The position numbers were made by a program, and so were the translations under genes. DNA of 64,000 nt from Diplonema papillatum (Eukaryota > Euglenozoa > Diplonemea > Diplonemida > Diplonemidae). How positions within the stretch are numbered: the first letter of the stretch is position 1; the number at the start of each line of letters is the position of its first letter. The stretch lies in assembly GCA_030068145.1 (NCBI GenBank), contig JAPJBO010000463.1, positions 1-64,000 on the forward strand. The letters run 5' to 3'. Of the stretch, positions 42,614-53,784 are shown piece by piece. The notes under the pieces were generated by a model that was given only the letters and a program-made list of their open reading frames with translations, was not told the origin of the DNA and ran no database searches.

Positions 42614-42962
42614 TATTGTGTGTGGTCCTTTTTAAAATGGATTGTGTCTGCGCTCTCTCTCCCTTAAGATTGCCGCCCGAGGGAACCGGCTGTGAGCCGA
42701 AACTCGGCGCCGGTCTCTCCGGACTGCACCAGGAGAGAACTTCGCGGCGGATCACAAAGCACCCGCCCTGCACGAGGCACGTGCCGAAAGACCCGTGCAC
42801 GGCTTCCGCAGCACCCATCTTGCTCGGATGCTAGTTTATTGTTTCCGACGATCCCATATGGCCGCGTTGCGTCTCATCAACACGATGTTTGCCGATGCCT
42901 CCACAGTCGGTTGAGGCAAAGGGTCGGACATCGGGCGGCGGGCGAACCTGTGTACACGAAGC
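42614..42962. other. No gene recognised
   Basis: GC-rich patch at 42660-42825 without a convincing frame. Confidence 0.3.
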
Positions 42963-43105
42963 CAGGGCCTACGCTCCACGTGTGGAACGTGTGGATTTCC
43001 ACACGTTAATTTTTTTTCCCCGACGACAACTAGTGTCAGACTAGCCTACCCGAAGGCAGTAGGCAAGACTACTCTACCGGCGGTAGTTGTTTGGGTTAGC
43101 GACTT
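42963..43105. repeat. hAT-A end fragment followed by family P
   Basis: AGGGCCTACGCTCCACGTG at 42964 stops after CCACACGTTAATTTTTT. A family P copy follows at 43022 (CAACTAGTGTCAGACTAGCC). Confidence 0.6.
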
Positions 43106-43717
43106 TTTTTTTTCTTTTTTGCTTGACACGAGAACACTTTCGGGGCGGTAGGTCTCGCAATGAGTAACAACAGTAGATCAAGCAAGTGTAGAACTCTCTC
43201 ACGGGTGGATTGCAAGGTAGCTTGCACACCGAGTAGAAGAGCTGTCGTAATTGTGAAATGCTCTGCCGTTTGCTGGTTCGTTGCTGTCCTCCTGCGTATC
43301 TTAAAATATCAGTGCGCTTTGTCGTCGTTACTAGTAAAAGCGAGAATCCGGGTCGGCTCTGTATATCAGATTCACAGTCGAGCGAAGCTAGCGCACAAGG
43401 CTAGCCCGATCTAGCGCGTGCTGAAGATCGCGTATCGAGCAAGCTTTTACCCTTACGTTCTACTCTGCGAGATTTCTGTTCCCGCTGAGCTTGCCCCAGG
43501 ACACTGTGAACAGACGTGCCCCAGCCAAACTCCCCGCCTGACTGGTGTCTCCGAACGAGGATTCGCCGCGAGCCAAACCCGTTTGTCGCTGGAAACAGAT
43601 AAGCTACGGATCTAAAGAACCAACTTTCCGATACCAAATAGATGCTCGATTCTAACATCGGTACTCATGTGCAGACGTGTTCCGGAAGCGATCCCTTCAG
43701 GTACAACAGTACCACTG

Positions 43718-43748
<31 letters not shown>

Positions 43749-44049
43749 AGAAGGGTAAAAATTCCAACAACAACGAAAAAAGAAGAAAAAGTCCCTGCGG
43801 TGCGTTCGGGTCAAAGGATGTTTTCTTTGAAGCGCGCAGGGAGTGTGTGTTGAGACCACGGGAAAAACTCGCAGATGGCCAAGTAGACTGTTGATGTTGC
43901 GGCGGGGTGACCCCTCCTTCTTCTCTGAAAGGAGGGCAGAATAGCTTGAAACGCCGGTATCTTTCTTTTTCTCAATGTCGGAGTCTCTGCGGTTCGGGTT
44001 GAGTTTTCTTCGTGGTTCTTTTTTTTTTTTTTTTTTTACGCAAAATGTT
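43106..44049. other. No gene; A-run of about 32
   Basis: Poly-A at 43716-43747. No repeat partner was found for 43110-43700. T-run at 44018-44037. Confidence 0.4.
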
Positions 44050-44280
44050 TTTTTTTAGCGTTTATTGTGGTTTAGAGGTTCGGTGTTTTAAGGTCTCCGG
44101 TTGACCGTTGAGGCAGGGAGTCGGGTAGTGAAAGGGATGCAGACATACTTACGCACTTTAACTACGGCTAGCCAAGTTTGTAACTGATGCGACCGACACC
44201 AAGAAGAAATTCGCCATGAACTCAATCTTGGGCTCCCTCACTTTTTTTTTAGCGTTTATTGTGGTTTAGAGGTTCGGTTT
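44050..44280. repeat. REV2 repeat
   Basis: GCGTTTATTGTGGTTTAGAG at 44059 through GACCGACACCAAGAAGAAAT and CTTGGGCTCCCTC; its first part is repeated at 44253-44280. Confidence 0.6.
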
Positions 44281-44477
44281 GTCCTGGCTGACCCGCTGCA
44301 ACGGAGGCTTTTTTCCTTCGACTTCTTGCTGCCACGAGTAGCTTCCGCAAGTATGCAGGCCAAGAGTGTCTCATGCATTGTTGGTGCTAAAAGTTAGTAG
44401 CTGGCACCATACTACATGAAACTGACCAAAGCAGGTGAGTTTCGCTAGTGCGCACAACAAAGAAAGCGCCATACTAA

Positions 44478-44590
44478 TTTTTTGTTGAACGCTTACGCCC
44501 GCCACTGAACCCAGATTCACCTGTGTTTCGTGTGGGCTGGCAGCCTCCTCGAGTATTTCCTACACAGCAGGTGCTTATACAAAAAAAAGA
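44478..44590 (+). repeat. SINE-1 with an internal deletion
   Basis: GTTGAACGCTTACGCCCGCC to GCAGGTGCTTATACAAAAAA; lacks the ACAGCACATTTACCTCC block. Confidence 0.6.
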
Positions 44591-44674
44591 ACGCTTGTCG
44601 GAAGTCCTGGTGTGGACCTTTGTTGTTGATTATTTGACATTCGTTCCCAGCCTTTTTTATTTTTTAAACGCCCG

Positions 44675-45013
44675 CAGGGGTTATTCTAATCCCCGGAATT
44701 CGGGAAAAGCATGGTTAAAAGTCTGCAGCATGGCCGGAAAGATTTTTTTTCCACATTGAGCGAGGCTTTTCTGATGACCTGTAAGCCTGGTGTGCGACTT
44801 TCGTGGGCGTGTTGCTGCTTCGCCACTTTGTTGTAGACCCCACCTGTGGGTCTTGCGGGTCCTGTAGCCTCCGTGACACTGGCCTTGCAGGCACAAAAAA
44901 GTTTTCACCAGAAACTCCCGTGGTTAAAAACCCTTTTTTAACCGGCCTGTTTTGATAAAAACCTTTTTTTTGGTAAAGAAATATTTTTTTTAACCATGCA
45001 AGCTAATCCCCTG
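44675..45013. mobile_element. hAT-B with near-perfect target duplication
   Basis: CAGGGGTTATTCTAATCCCC to CATGCAAGCTAATCCCCTG, 339 bp. The flanks AACGCCCG and AACGCCTG differ at one of 8 bases. Confidence 0.75.
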
Positions 45014-45069
45014 AACGCCTGGTTGAAACAGATCCCTGCTCGTGAGGCCGCGGCTGCGAGCCAGCGGAT

Positions 45070-45290
45070 CCTTTTTCAGAGTGACAGTTCTCTTTGAAAC
45101 TCCGGGGTTTACAGTCTTCCGGGTGACCTTTTTGGCAATGTGGGAAGATATCATTTTGTGCTTCTGCGTGTTCCCAAGGGTGTGGTAAGAGAATCGGTGT
45201 GCCGATTTTTTTTTTGTTGTTGTTGTTGATCGTTGGGTGGTTTCGGCCATTGCCCACGTAGGGCCTGTGTGTGGTGCCGTGGATTTGCGA
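45070..45290 (-). repeat. REV1, diverged copy
   Basis: GTGACAGTTCTCTTTGAAAC, then GGTGGTTTCGGCCATTGCCC and GTGTGGTGCCGTGG. Confidence 0.65.
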
Positions 45291-45564
45291 CGTCGTTTCT
45301 TGATGCTTTCGGTGTCTCTTTCGCTGGGGGCGCAGTGTGGGTAAGTTCGGCCTGAGCGGTGTTAGAATGCGGAACAACCAATTGTAGGTCATCGCCGCAA
45401 AGGTAAGAACCGACGCTAGCAGGGCAGCGGTTGTGTGCATGGTACAGGCCAAATCGAGAGATAGCACAAGGCTCCAAGCAGCGTCCGGTTTGGCCGAAAG
45501 AAACCCTTGGTGAGATGCGTGCACACACAGTGGAGCACAAAGCAGCCTACCCCTGTGCACGTTC

Positions 45565-45862
45565 CGTGAAAATACTCGACGTAGCTGCTTCGACTCCGAA
45601 TGGAAGGGATGAAATATAGAGGGTGGAGGGGGGCAAATACAACCTGGTTTGTTCTCCGCTTTACACCACCCGTGTGGTGTTTTCTCACCCAGGACTGACC
45701 TGTGGGGTTTGTGTGTCTTGTCGTATTGGGGTAGACCCGCATGACCTCACGTCCGTTCAACACGTGGTTCGGTAGTTACAGCACTTGGGATCTCTTCGGT
45801 TCTTTGTCTGGCAGCATCGTCGAGCATTTCCTTCCAAGCTGGCGCTTTTGTGGGTGTAAAAA
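45565..45862 (+). repeat. SINE-2 full-length
   Basis: AATACTCGACGTAGCTGCTT, AAATATAGAGGGTGGAGGGG, CACCCGTGTGGTGTTTTCTC, GACCTCACGTCCGTTCAACA, tail TTCCAAGCTGGCGCTTTTG followed by a short A-run. Confidence 0.7.
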
Positions 45863-46418
45863 AAACAGCTCTCGGGAAATTCTGTGCAGTTCTAGGGGTA
45901 AAGGATGCGCAAACCCATTGGCACACTTCTCGTTGGGACAAGGGGTTGGGTGGGGGTAAATAATTGGATTAGGTTCACCGGCTGCTGGTCCTGGGCTCGC
46001 TTTCCTCGCTCTAGGAAGTCGGGGCGGGTGTGTTCTTTTGGTTGTCCCAACGACAGCGAGTGTCAGACCGGCCGGACTGGGTTGTGGCCAATTCCTTTCT
46101 GCAGGGTTTTCTCGCCGGGTGTAAGTTGGATTGGAGTGGAAGGTGGCGCGGCGCGAGCAAGAACAGAGGACGCAGACCAGTTCCCTGGTTCCGACTACTA
46201 TTTCTTGGCGGGGATTCCCCGGAGAAATGTCTGCGGTTTTGAGTATTCTTGCGTTCTCGACGAAGTGCGCTGGAGTCGGTGCAGGATTCAGGGCTTACGC
46301 TCCAATTGTGGAACGTGCGGGTTTCCATACGTGAACTTTTTTCGGATTTTATTCCCCCCACGTGTGCTTCCACGTGTGGATCCACAGGTACCACACGTGG
46401 ATTTTGCAGTGCTCGAAC

Positions 46419-47502
46419 CAGGGGTTATTCTAATCCCCGGAACTCGGAAGAATCATGGTTAAAAAGGCTGTAGCATGGCCGGAAAGATTTTTTTTTTTTC
46501 CACGTTGAGCGAGGTTTTTCTGATGACCTGTAAGCCTGGTGTGCGACCTTCGTGGGGCGTGTTGCTGCTTCGCCACTTTGTTGTAGACCCCACTTGTGGG
46601 TCTTGCGGGTCCTGTAGCCTCCGTGTCACTGGCCTTGCAAGCACAAAAACTTGCACTCTAAAAAAGTTTTCACCAGAAACTCCCGTGGTTAAATAGCTAT
46701 TTATTCTACGAGAGAAAAGTCGTTTTCTTGCACGAGGGTTTTCCAGATTGCCACGAGAGCGGCTCGAGTGGCAATCTGGAAAACCCGAGTGCAAGAAAAC
46801 GACGTTCTCGAGTGAAGAACATAGCTTTACTGCCGGTCCACTGACCTTTCTGCGTCACGAGGGCTACTTGCACCCATGTGGGGGATGCCGAAAGCGAAAA
46901 AGGATGTCATGGCGCAAGCTAAACTTGCTCCTGAAGACCTACTAGCAGAGGCACACAGATACAGATTGTTGGGCACCCTGCTTGGGACTTACGTTCCTCA
47001 ACACACGAAACCGCAGCTCCCGTTGCTGCCATTCCATCGCAGGCGATTCCGTCTGCTGGTCTTGCCACCACTAGTGTGGTGTACAACATCACCATGGGCT
47101 CGGGTTCCACCCTCAATCTTGGCAGCGCACGAGCAACGCAGACTTCATTTCCAGGGTACCTTCCGAGTCGGATGACTAGTGCCCCTGGCGTTCCCTCGCC
47201 ACCTTCCTTTTCTCCTTTAGACATCATCAAAAGCGCCTCGGAGCGGTCCAGAATGACCCACACTTGTGTTTCCTGCCCTTCCCCCCGTTTGTGCACTAGA
47301 AAACACAAAAGTCACGAGTGCAGAAAAGTTCGTCTGTAGTGCAGAAAAGTCCGTCTGTAGTGCCGAAAAGTAGCCCGAGAGAGACGCAGAAAAGTCAGGT
47401 GACAGGCAGTAAAACTTTTTAACCGGCCTGTTTCGAGAATTTCCTTTTTTTTTTTTTTTTTGGTGAAGAAAAACTTTTTTAACCATGCAGAAAAAATCCC
47501 TG
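46419..47502. mobile_element. hAT-B inserted in hAT-A and itself interrupted
   Basis: The left part, 46419-46694, ends at CTCCCGTGGTTAAA. The right part, 47412-47502, starts at CTTTTTAACCGGCCTG and ends AAAAATCCCTG. The flanks GCTCGAAC and CCTCGAAT match at 6 of 8 bases, a decayed duplication. Confidence 0.7.
46695..47411. mobile_element. Unclassified insert with a long hairpin at one end
   Basis: About 717 bp inserted into hAT-B with TAAA on both sides. The left end carries an inverted repeat of about 45 bp per arm (46712-46808; GTCGTTTTCTTGCAC...GGGTTTTCCAGATTGCCAC and complement) around a tiny loop. The right end carries 3-4 imperfect GCAGAAAAGTCCGTCTGTAG units (47321-47395). Interior frames (46876, 47076) match no known family. 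Confidence 0.6.
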
Positions 47503-47574
47503 CCTCGAATCTTGAGCGTCCACATGTAGACCACACGTAATTTTTCTGAGACCGAAAACGGAGCGTAAGCCCTG

Positions 47575-48984
47575 TGGGAACATGTTTCGTTTCAGCCCGC
47601 GGGCTGGTGGATCGGCGAGCTAAACTATTCTGATTGGATGCAACATCTTTGGCATGTGTTTCTTGTATTATTTTAGAACGAAAGTTCGCTTGAAACTCCG
47701 GATTCGAAGAGGTCTCCAGATGACTTTCAGCAAAAATGGATTGCTGTTGTATCGCAACGCAGGGAGATATGGATACACGAGCGGAGAGTACCTTGTTGCA
47801 GCTGCGGTTTCGACCACTATCCGTACCGGCCCTAAGTAGACAGGCCCTCATGTACATACGTACGTATCGTGTCCACGTGTCCACGCACTACACCAGGACA
47901 TAAAGTGTGAAATCGCTTGCTGTGTCGGCTAACAAGTGGGTCGGACGGTTACCACGCATACATGTCATTGTAGTTATTTTTTTGTGTTTCCGACGACCCC
48001 GAATGGACGTACAGATTGGTGTCTTTCGACCTTCTTTTTTTTTAGCGTTTTTTGTGAAAGTTCGCTTGAAACTCCTTCAATTTGTTTTTGTCTTTGTTTC
48101 TTTTGGCTTTTTGTGTCTCTGTTTCACACACAGTCCGCACAGGTGTGCACTCGCTTGAGATGAAGACAGATCGGGGGAAACGTCCAGTTTCTGCACAGCC
48201 GAGTGAGGCGCGTTCCTCGCTGCCATAATGAAATACACAAGAAAATATAGTTTGCAATGGCAGGGGGGGTGGTGGTGGTGGTGGGGGGAACCCCTTGGTT
48301 TTAATGTTTCAGACAGAACACTGTCTCTCATGCATGGTTTGATGGCAGCACGAGAGATACAATTTTGCGTGGATAAAAGGAGGGGGGTTGCCGGGGAGAG
48401 GATTGTAAAAAAACGCGCTATTTTTTTTTTGAATGCTACGTGCCTGGCACCGTGTCCGATTTGCTCGTGGTTCGGTCTTTTACTCTCACTCAGAACATAC
48501 GTAGCTCTCGTGTGTAAGAGTGGAGCCCGCTGGAGGCAGGACTCCGCGTGATTTTAGAGTGTGAGTTCTTGCAGTTTACTGAGGGAATAGGAGCAAGACG
48601 CATGGCTACCTTGTATGGACGACAAACTTTTGAAAAGTCCCTTGTATGGACGATAAACTTTTGAAAAGGCCCTTGTACTTGGACGGTGTGCTTTGACGGG
48701 GTGGAGGCCGGACACTAGTAAGTAATATCCCGGTAAAAAAGGTACGCGCTTCTGTACGAGCCCGAACCAACAGGATCAAAGAATGTCAGTCGCACCGGAT
48801 CTGGGGGCTTTAAGGCCTCTGTGCGACTATTGTCGGAAAGGTTCCTTTGAGGTATATCGTGATACTAGTGTGCGCGTCGTGTCCTTGCGGTAGTGGCAGC
48901 TCGTGTGCGTGCTGTGCGTGCGTGTCTTTGTTGCCTATTGCCGACTAGCGTTATTTGTGGATTAGAAGGCCGACTCTTCGACTT
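47575..48984. other. No gene; REV1, family D and a 31-bp tandem
   Basis: REV1-like at 47672-47850, family D at 47985-48035, T-run and REV1 start at 48035-48080. CCTTGTATGGACGA(C/T)AAACTT is repeated 2.5 times at 48611-48675. G-rich (GGT)n patch at 48263-48290. Confidence 0.5.
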
Positions 48985-49480
48985 TATAGCGTGTTTTGTG
49001 GTTTAAAGGTTCGGTGTTTTAGGGTCTCCGGTTGACCATTGAAGCTGGGAGTCTGGTAGTGAAGGGAGTATATTCGTACACATTTGCACACTCAGTGGAC
49101 TACCGTGGCTGTTACGGGTAACGGGGAATTAGGGTTCGATTCCGGAGAGGGAGCCTGAGAAACGGCTACCACATCTAAGGATGGCAGCAGGTACACAAAT
49201 TGCCCAATAGCAACACTGCTGAGGCAGCGAAGAGAAATAGCCTCGACACGTACTTAGTACGTTGGAAGCAATGGATGATATCTAAAACCTGTCAATGAAC
49301 ACAATTGGTGGACAAGTCTGGTGCCAGCACCCGCGGTAGTTCCAGCACCAATAACGTATATTAATGCTGCTGCTGTTAAAAAGCTCGTAGTTGGATCCAG
49401 AGCTCAAGTATGGGACTGATGCGACCGAACCAAGAAAAGATTCGCTGTGGTGTCAGTCTTGGGCCCCCCCCACGCTTTAT
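48985..49480. repeat. REV2 repeat interrupted by an 18S fragment
   Basis: REV2 sequence (GTGTTTTGTGGTTTAAAGGT, GGGAGTCTGGTAGTGAAGGG) up to 49090 resumes at 49428 (GGGACTGATGCGACCGAACC, CTTGGGCCCC). Confidence 0.6.
49096..49425 (+). rRNA. 18S rRNA 5'-region fragment, pseudogene copy 1
   Basis: Contains the conserved blocks GGGTAACGGGGAATTAGGG, GAGCCTGAGAAACGGCTACC, GGACAAGTCTGGTGCCAGCA, TTAAAAAGCTCGTAGTTGGA. The 530-loop reads GCCAGCACCCGCGGTAGTTCC, altered at near-universal positions, and the region between blocks is very different from usual 18S. It is therefore most likely a non-functional, dispersed piece. Same endpoints as 55428-55735. Confidence 0.75.
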
Positions 49481-49646
49481 AGCGTTATTTGCGTTGTATT
49501 AGAAGGACGGTATTTTAGAGTCCTTTGCGGGTGACCTTTTCGGCAAATGGACGACCTCCCTTTGCTCGCAAAGGGAGGTGGATACACGAGTCAGCTTTAG
49601 AACGAAATTTTTGTGTCCGTCTTATTTTGTTCTTTCAAATTGTTCG

Positions 49647-49997
49647 CAGGGGTTATTCTAATCCCCGGAATTCGGAAAAATCATGGTTAAAAAGGCTGTA
49701 GCATGGCCGGAAAGCTTTTTTTTTCCACATTGAGCGAGGTTTTTTTGATGACCTGTAAGCCTGGTGTGCGACCTTCGTGGGGCGTGTTGCTGCTTCGCCA
49801 CTTGTTGTAGACCCCACTTGTGGGTCTTGCAGGTCCTGTAGCCTCCGTGTCACTGGCCTTGCAAGCACACAAAAGTTTTCACCAGAAACTCCTGTGGTTA
49901 AAAACCCTTTTTTTAACCGGCCTGTTTTGAGAATTTCTTTTTATTTTTATTTTTTTTTGAAGAAATTTTTTTTTTTAACCGTGCAGGATAATCCCTG
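49647..49997. mobile_element. hAT-B with near-perfect target duplication
   Basis: CAGGGGTTATTCTAATCCCC to GTGCAGGATAATCCCTG, 351 bp. The flanks ATTGTTCG and ATTGTTCT match at 7 of 8 bases. Confidence 0.8.
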
Positions 49998-50044
49998 ATT
50001 GTTCTTCGCGTTAAAGTTCGCTGTGAAAACTCTGGGGGTTTAGA

Positions 50045-50292
50045 GAGATCTTCCCCCTCACAAGCTCTATCCCACAGCCAATCGGTAGCAGTGACGGGCG
50101 GTGTGTACAAATGGCAGGGACGTAATCAGTGCAAGCTGATGACTTGCGCCTACGATCACGACGCAGTTTCAAAAGATTTCCCATTCCTCTTCGTGCAGCC
50201 GAGGACATTTAGGAGCATCACAGACCTGCTATTGGCTCGCTCTTCCGCGCGCTATAAGTCGCGCGCAGTCCCCGTAAGAAGTAGTGCGCGTC
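50045..50292 (-). rRNA. 18S rRNA 3'-region fragment, divergent
   Basis: The minus strand reads AGGTCTGTGATGCTCCTAAA, GGCGCAAGTCATCAGC, GATTACGTCCCTGCCATTTG and TACACACCGCCCGTCACTGC, the last part of 18S. It begins near the loop before the GGTCTGTGATG block and stops before the 3' terminus. Orientation is opposite to the other 18S pieces. Confidence 0.75.
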
Positions 50293-50364
50293 TCGGGTAA
50301 GCAGCAAGCCGCCGATGCCAAATGACGACCCCTACAACGACACGGCTGACTTTCGGCAGTCGGG

Positions 50365-50870
50365 GAAAATACTCGACGTGTATGGAAGGGGGGAAATATA
50401 GAGGGTGCCTAGCCCCCCCGTGCATAAGATGGATAAAAAACTCGGGTTTTGGCGGTATCCATCTTAATCAAGGGGGTATCCATCTTCAACACGGGGGCAC
50501 TGTAGACTACCGTGTAGTCACTTTGCACAGGGGTACCTCACCCCCGTGTTTAAGATGGATTGGCATTCTCGCCCGTTATCCATCTTTATCAAGGGGGTTT
50601 GGCTATCCATCTTATGCACGGGGGGGGGCTAGGTAAGGGGCAAATACAATACAAACTCAATCTGATTTGTTCTTCGCTTACACCACCGTGTGTTGTTTTC
50701 TCACTCAGGATTTTTTGACCTGTTGTGTTTGTGTGATTTGTCGTGTAGACCCGCATGACCTCACGTCCGTTCAACACGTGGTTCGGTAGTTACAGCACTT
50801 GGGATCCCTTCGGTTCTTTGTCGGGCAGCATCGTCGAGCATTTCCTTTCAAGCTGGCGCTTATGTAAAAA
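50365..50870 (+). repeat. SINE-2 interrupted by a miniature element
   Basis: AATACTCGACGTG...GAAATATAGAGGGTG, insertion at 50408-50633, then AAGGGGCAAATACAATAC, GACCTCACGTCCGTTCAACA, tail CAAGCTGGCGCTTATGTAAAA. Confidence 0.7.
50408..50633. mobile_element. Miniature element with ends CCTAGCCCCCCCGTGCATAA
   Basis: The TIR of about 28 bp (CCTAGCCCCCCCGTGCATAA, then GATGGATA) is perfect except for run length. AAGATGGAT or its complement recurs at least six times inside. The SINE-2 copy at 45565 shows the unoccupied site; no duplication of more than 3 bp is evident. Confidence 0.8.
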
Positions 50871-52194
50871 AACTACAAACGCTCGCGTGTTCTGAAAGGT
50901 TGTAGTTACACGGAGGGAAGCGTATCGGTGCGTTGACAGTTGCTGGTTTCGGCCCATTCAAAAGCCCGAACACGCCGTTTTCCCCCCCCGGTTTGCCAAA
51001 CACGAAAGCACACGTTTTTCACCGTGGCATTTTGAGGGTTCTCTCAAAAAAGCCAAAACAGGCTATCTGCCAAACAGAAAAACGCACGTTTCGAAGGGCC
51101 CTCGAGCCACGCGAACTTTAACGCTAAGAAAAAAGAGACTGGCGTTTTTTTTTTTTTTTTTTTTTGCGTGTTCAACAAAATGCATTGTTGGTACTAAAAA
51201 GCAGATATTTTGTGGCAGCGTACACTACATGCAACTTACCAGAAGCAGGTGCGTTCTTTGATTTTATTTTTTTTTGCTGCCCTGTTTTGCTGTTGCTGTT
51301 GTTGTTGATGTTGGGCGATGGCCTTTTGAAAGGGTTTGCGAAACCTTCCCGCCTGAGGTTCGTGCTCTCGTCATCCGCAGACCTGAGACGCCGCAAACCG
51401 GTGAACGCCGTGTGTGCAACTTGCCCGTGCTAAACGTAGTAACGGCCGACAACCCTTGGAATTTGCTGTGGGATCGTTGCTCACGTAGCACGCATAAAAG
51501 GAAGGGAAAACTCGTTTCAACCGAATACGCATGGTAACTTGCAATTTTCCAAACGGCTAGCTAGTTCGTACGTGCACTTAGGTACTGCAAGAGTCCACCC
51601 GCGGTACCCAACGAGAGCAGACCTGTTTTTCTTTGAAGCGGTTCGTCGACTGGACCCTGTTTTGTCAAATAGGCCACGCTGGGAGACAACCTTAGTCTAA
51701 TGCTAAAAAGAAAAAGTAAAGAAAGAGCAATTTGAGGTTTAAGGGACCGGCGGTTGTGCAGTGTCTCGTTCGACCGTTGAAGGCTGGGTGCCGAAAAGAA
51801 ATGCTTGAGGAGGGGGGGGTCGGGGAAGAGTCTCAGACGGTTAACTTGTTTTTAAAAGGATGGCGCGCGTTACTGCAGTACAGTAAGCCTTGAATTTCTT
51901 TTCTGGAGGAAATCTCCACCCGGGGGAGGGGTGGTTAAAGCGAGGATGTTTTTTTTTTATTTCTAACGCAATTTTGTGAATGAACGTGTGTGAACTCCGC
52001 AACGTGTTTACCTACGGTGGGACCAGCATCAGCGCGGGAGACCTGAGAGGTTTTATACTCGGGTGCCAAAGAAGCGGTTATTCCACTGCTAAGCATGGCC
52101 TATAAATTCATGGCGCTGGCTACCACGTGTTGCGCACCCTGCGGGGGTGGCCTTGCCAGCTAAAAAAGACAGGCGCTTAGCTTCCTTCAGCTTT
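50871..52194. other. No gene recognised
   Basis: T-run at 51146-51164. A frame at 51274-51537 (VCETFPPEVRALVIRRPETP) has no known family. G-rich run at 51810. Otherwise unassigned. Confidence 0.35.
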
Positions 52195-52525
52195 TTAGAG
52201 TGAAAGTTTGCTTGAAACTCCGGGATTTTAAAGTCTCCGGGTGGCCTTCGTCGTTATGGGAACTTTTTTAGAGTGAAAGTTTTTTTTTTTTTTTTTTTTT
52301 TTTAACACATTTTTTTAGAGTGAGAAGTTCGCTTTTTTCAGACTGAAATGTTGCTGCAATTTTTTTTTTTTTAAAGCGCCTTCTTTTTTAGAGTTGCAGC
52401 TCGCTCAAGGGCAATAGCTCGGTTTCCGGCACATTTTCCGAATTAGGACCGTCAACGGCTTATATATAGAGTTGAAGTTCGCTTGAAGTTTTTTTTTTTT
52501 TTTTTTTTTTTTTTTGCGTCCTCAC
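52195..52525. repeat. REV1 starts and T-runs in the hAT-C host repeat
   Basis: AGAGTGAAAGTTTGCTTGAA at 52197 and further AGAGT + T-run pieces at 52268, 52316 and 52389. At 52425-52460 the host repeat GTTTCCGGCACATTTTCCG begins; a REV1 stub plus 29 T interrupt it before GCGTCCTCAC. Confidence 0.55.
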
Positions 52526-53151
52526 CAGTGCTCCCGCTAACCTCACTTTTGGTGAGGAATTCAAAAACCTGGTTTTGGACTTTTTTATTTTGTGCCCCCC
52601 TTTTTTCCCCTTTGCTGCGCAGGTTATTGGCTTCGTTTCTGCCTCGGTTTCTCGACCAACTTCCGAGACCGAGAAGCTTTTCTCCAGGGGAGCACCAGAA
52701 TCTTTCAAGGGGGGTCCGGGGGGGTCTGCCCCCCGGCGAATGGTGGTACAGGTGGAGAAAGTTTGCACTTCTCAGTCTGTTTGTTACAATAAACACTGCA
52801 CATTCCTGAGGCAACAGCCCATTTCAAATTCAACCACCACTCGATACTGTGTGCTGGTAAATCATTGCCACGAGTAGATGCAGACCAGAGATCACAAGGC
52901 ACTTGTGTCGAATCGGAGAGAATCTGTCAAGAAATCCGGGGCTGCTTCTGAGCCTCGACTCTCTTTCTCAGCTCCAGCCCCCTCTTCGACCCGCCAGCCC
53001 ACCATGCCCAGCAGAAAGTAGACCGTGATGCAGTGCTTTGGCTACACGATACCACCAATGGGAAAAAAGGTGAGGAATTCCTCACCCTCTTTTTTCGAGC
53101 CTCTTTTTTTTTGAGGAATTCCTCGCACTTTTTCGTTAGCGGGAGCACTGA
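52526..53151. mobile_element. hAT-C element with 8-bp target duplication
   Basis: The ends CAGTGCTCCCGCTAAC and GTTAGCGGGAGCACTG(A) form perfect 16-bp TIRs. GTCCTCAC occurs at 52518-52525 and 53152-53159. The paralogous empty site at 40614 reads GCGTCCTCATTCAGGAATGG. Inner GAGGAATTC palindromes repeat near both ends. No transposase. Confidence 0.9.
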
Positions 53152-53784
53152 GTCCTCACTCAGGAATGGGCTCAACACAGCGCGACGCGACGTATCTTCA
53201 CGACAATGCTGGGTCCTGAGTGCCTCGGATTGCACATTGGCCACCTCTGCCGGGGGCCTGGGTGATGGTGTAGTGCTACTTTTTTTGGTGTTTCCGACGA
53301 TCCCGAATGGACGTACAGATTGGTGCCTTTCGACCTTTTGTGTGTGTTTTTTTCTTTTTTTCAGAGTTGGAGAAGAAATCGTATGTTGGTCCCCGGGAGA
53401 AAATGCTCTCTGTACGACTTCCGCGAAGTAGGCGAGAGTAGCGGCGGAACTACGTTTTGGCGAATTTCAGCTTTTTTTCTTTTTTAGAGTGAAGGTTTTT
53501 TTTTTGTGCGGTCGACGATATGCGTCGTTTGTTTCTTTTTTCCAACCAGCTTGTTCCCTTTCGGCTTTTAGAGTAAGAAAATCGCTCCAGACTCCAGGAT
53601 TTTCAAAGTCTCCGGAGCGACCTGCAAATGGGTTCGTATGGCGTGTGCATGGAGGGCGTGATGAATACGACGACGTGAGTTGTCTGTGCCCTGCCAACAA
53701 AAAAAAAAAAAAGTAGTCGGAACAGAAAGGAGGAAAGTGCAAACCGTAAAAACAAGTGGGGAGTAGGGGGGGGGGGGGGATTGC
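53152..53784. other. Host repeat continuation, family D, REV1 fragments
   Basis: 53160-53280 matches 40630-40925 in pieces (CAGGAATGGGCTCAACACA, GCCTCGGATTGCACATTGGC). Family D at 53288-53335. REV1 fragment at 53568-53625. Confidence 0.5.

Larger units (their letters stand above)
46289..47574. mobile_element. hAT-A host element of a triple nest
   Basis: The left end CAGGGCTTACGCTCCAATTG (46289) and right end GAAAACGGAGCGTAAGCCCTG (ends 47574) belong to one hAT-A copy split by hAT-B. Confidence 0.7.

Noticed and set aside
46695..47411. Helitron, on the basis of the terminal hairpin
   Set aside because: The hairpin is far longer than a Helitron 3' hairpin, the end is not CTRR, and TAAA appears duplicated.
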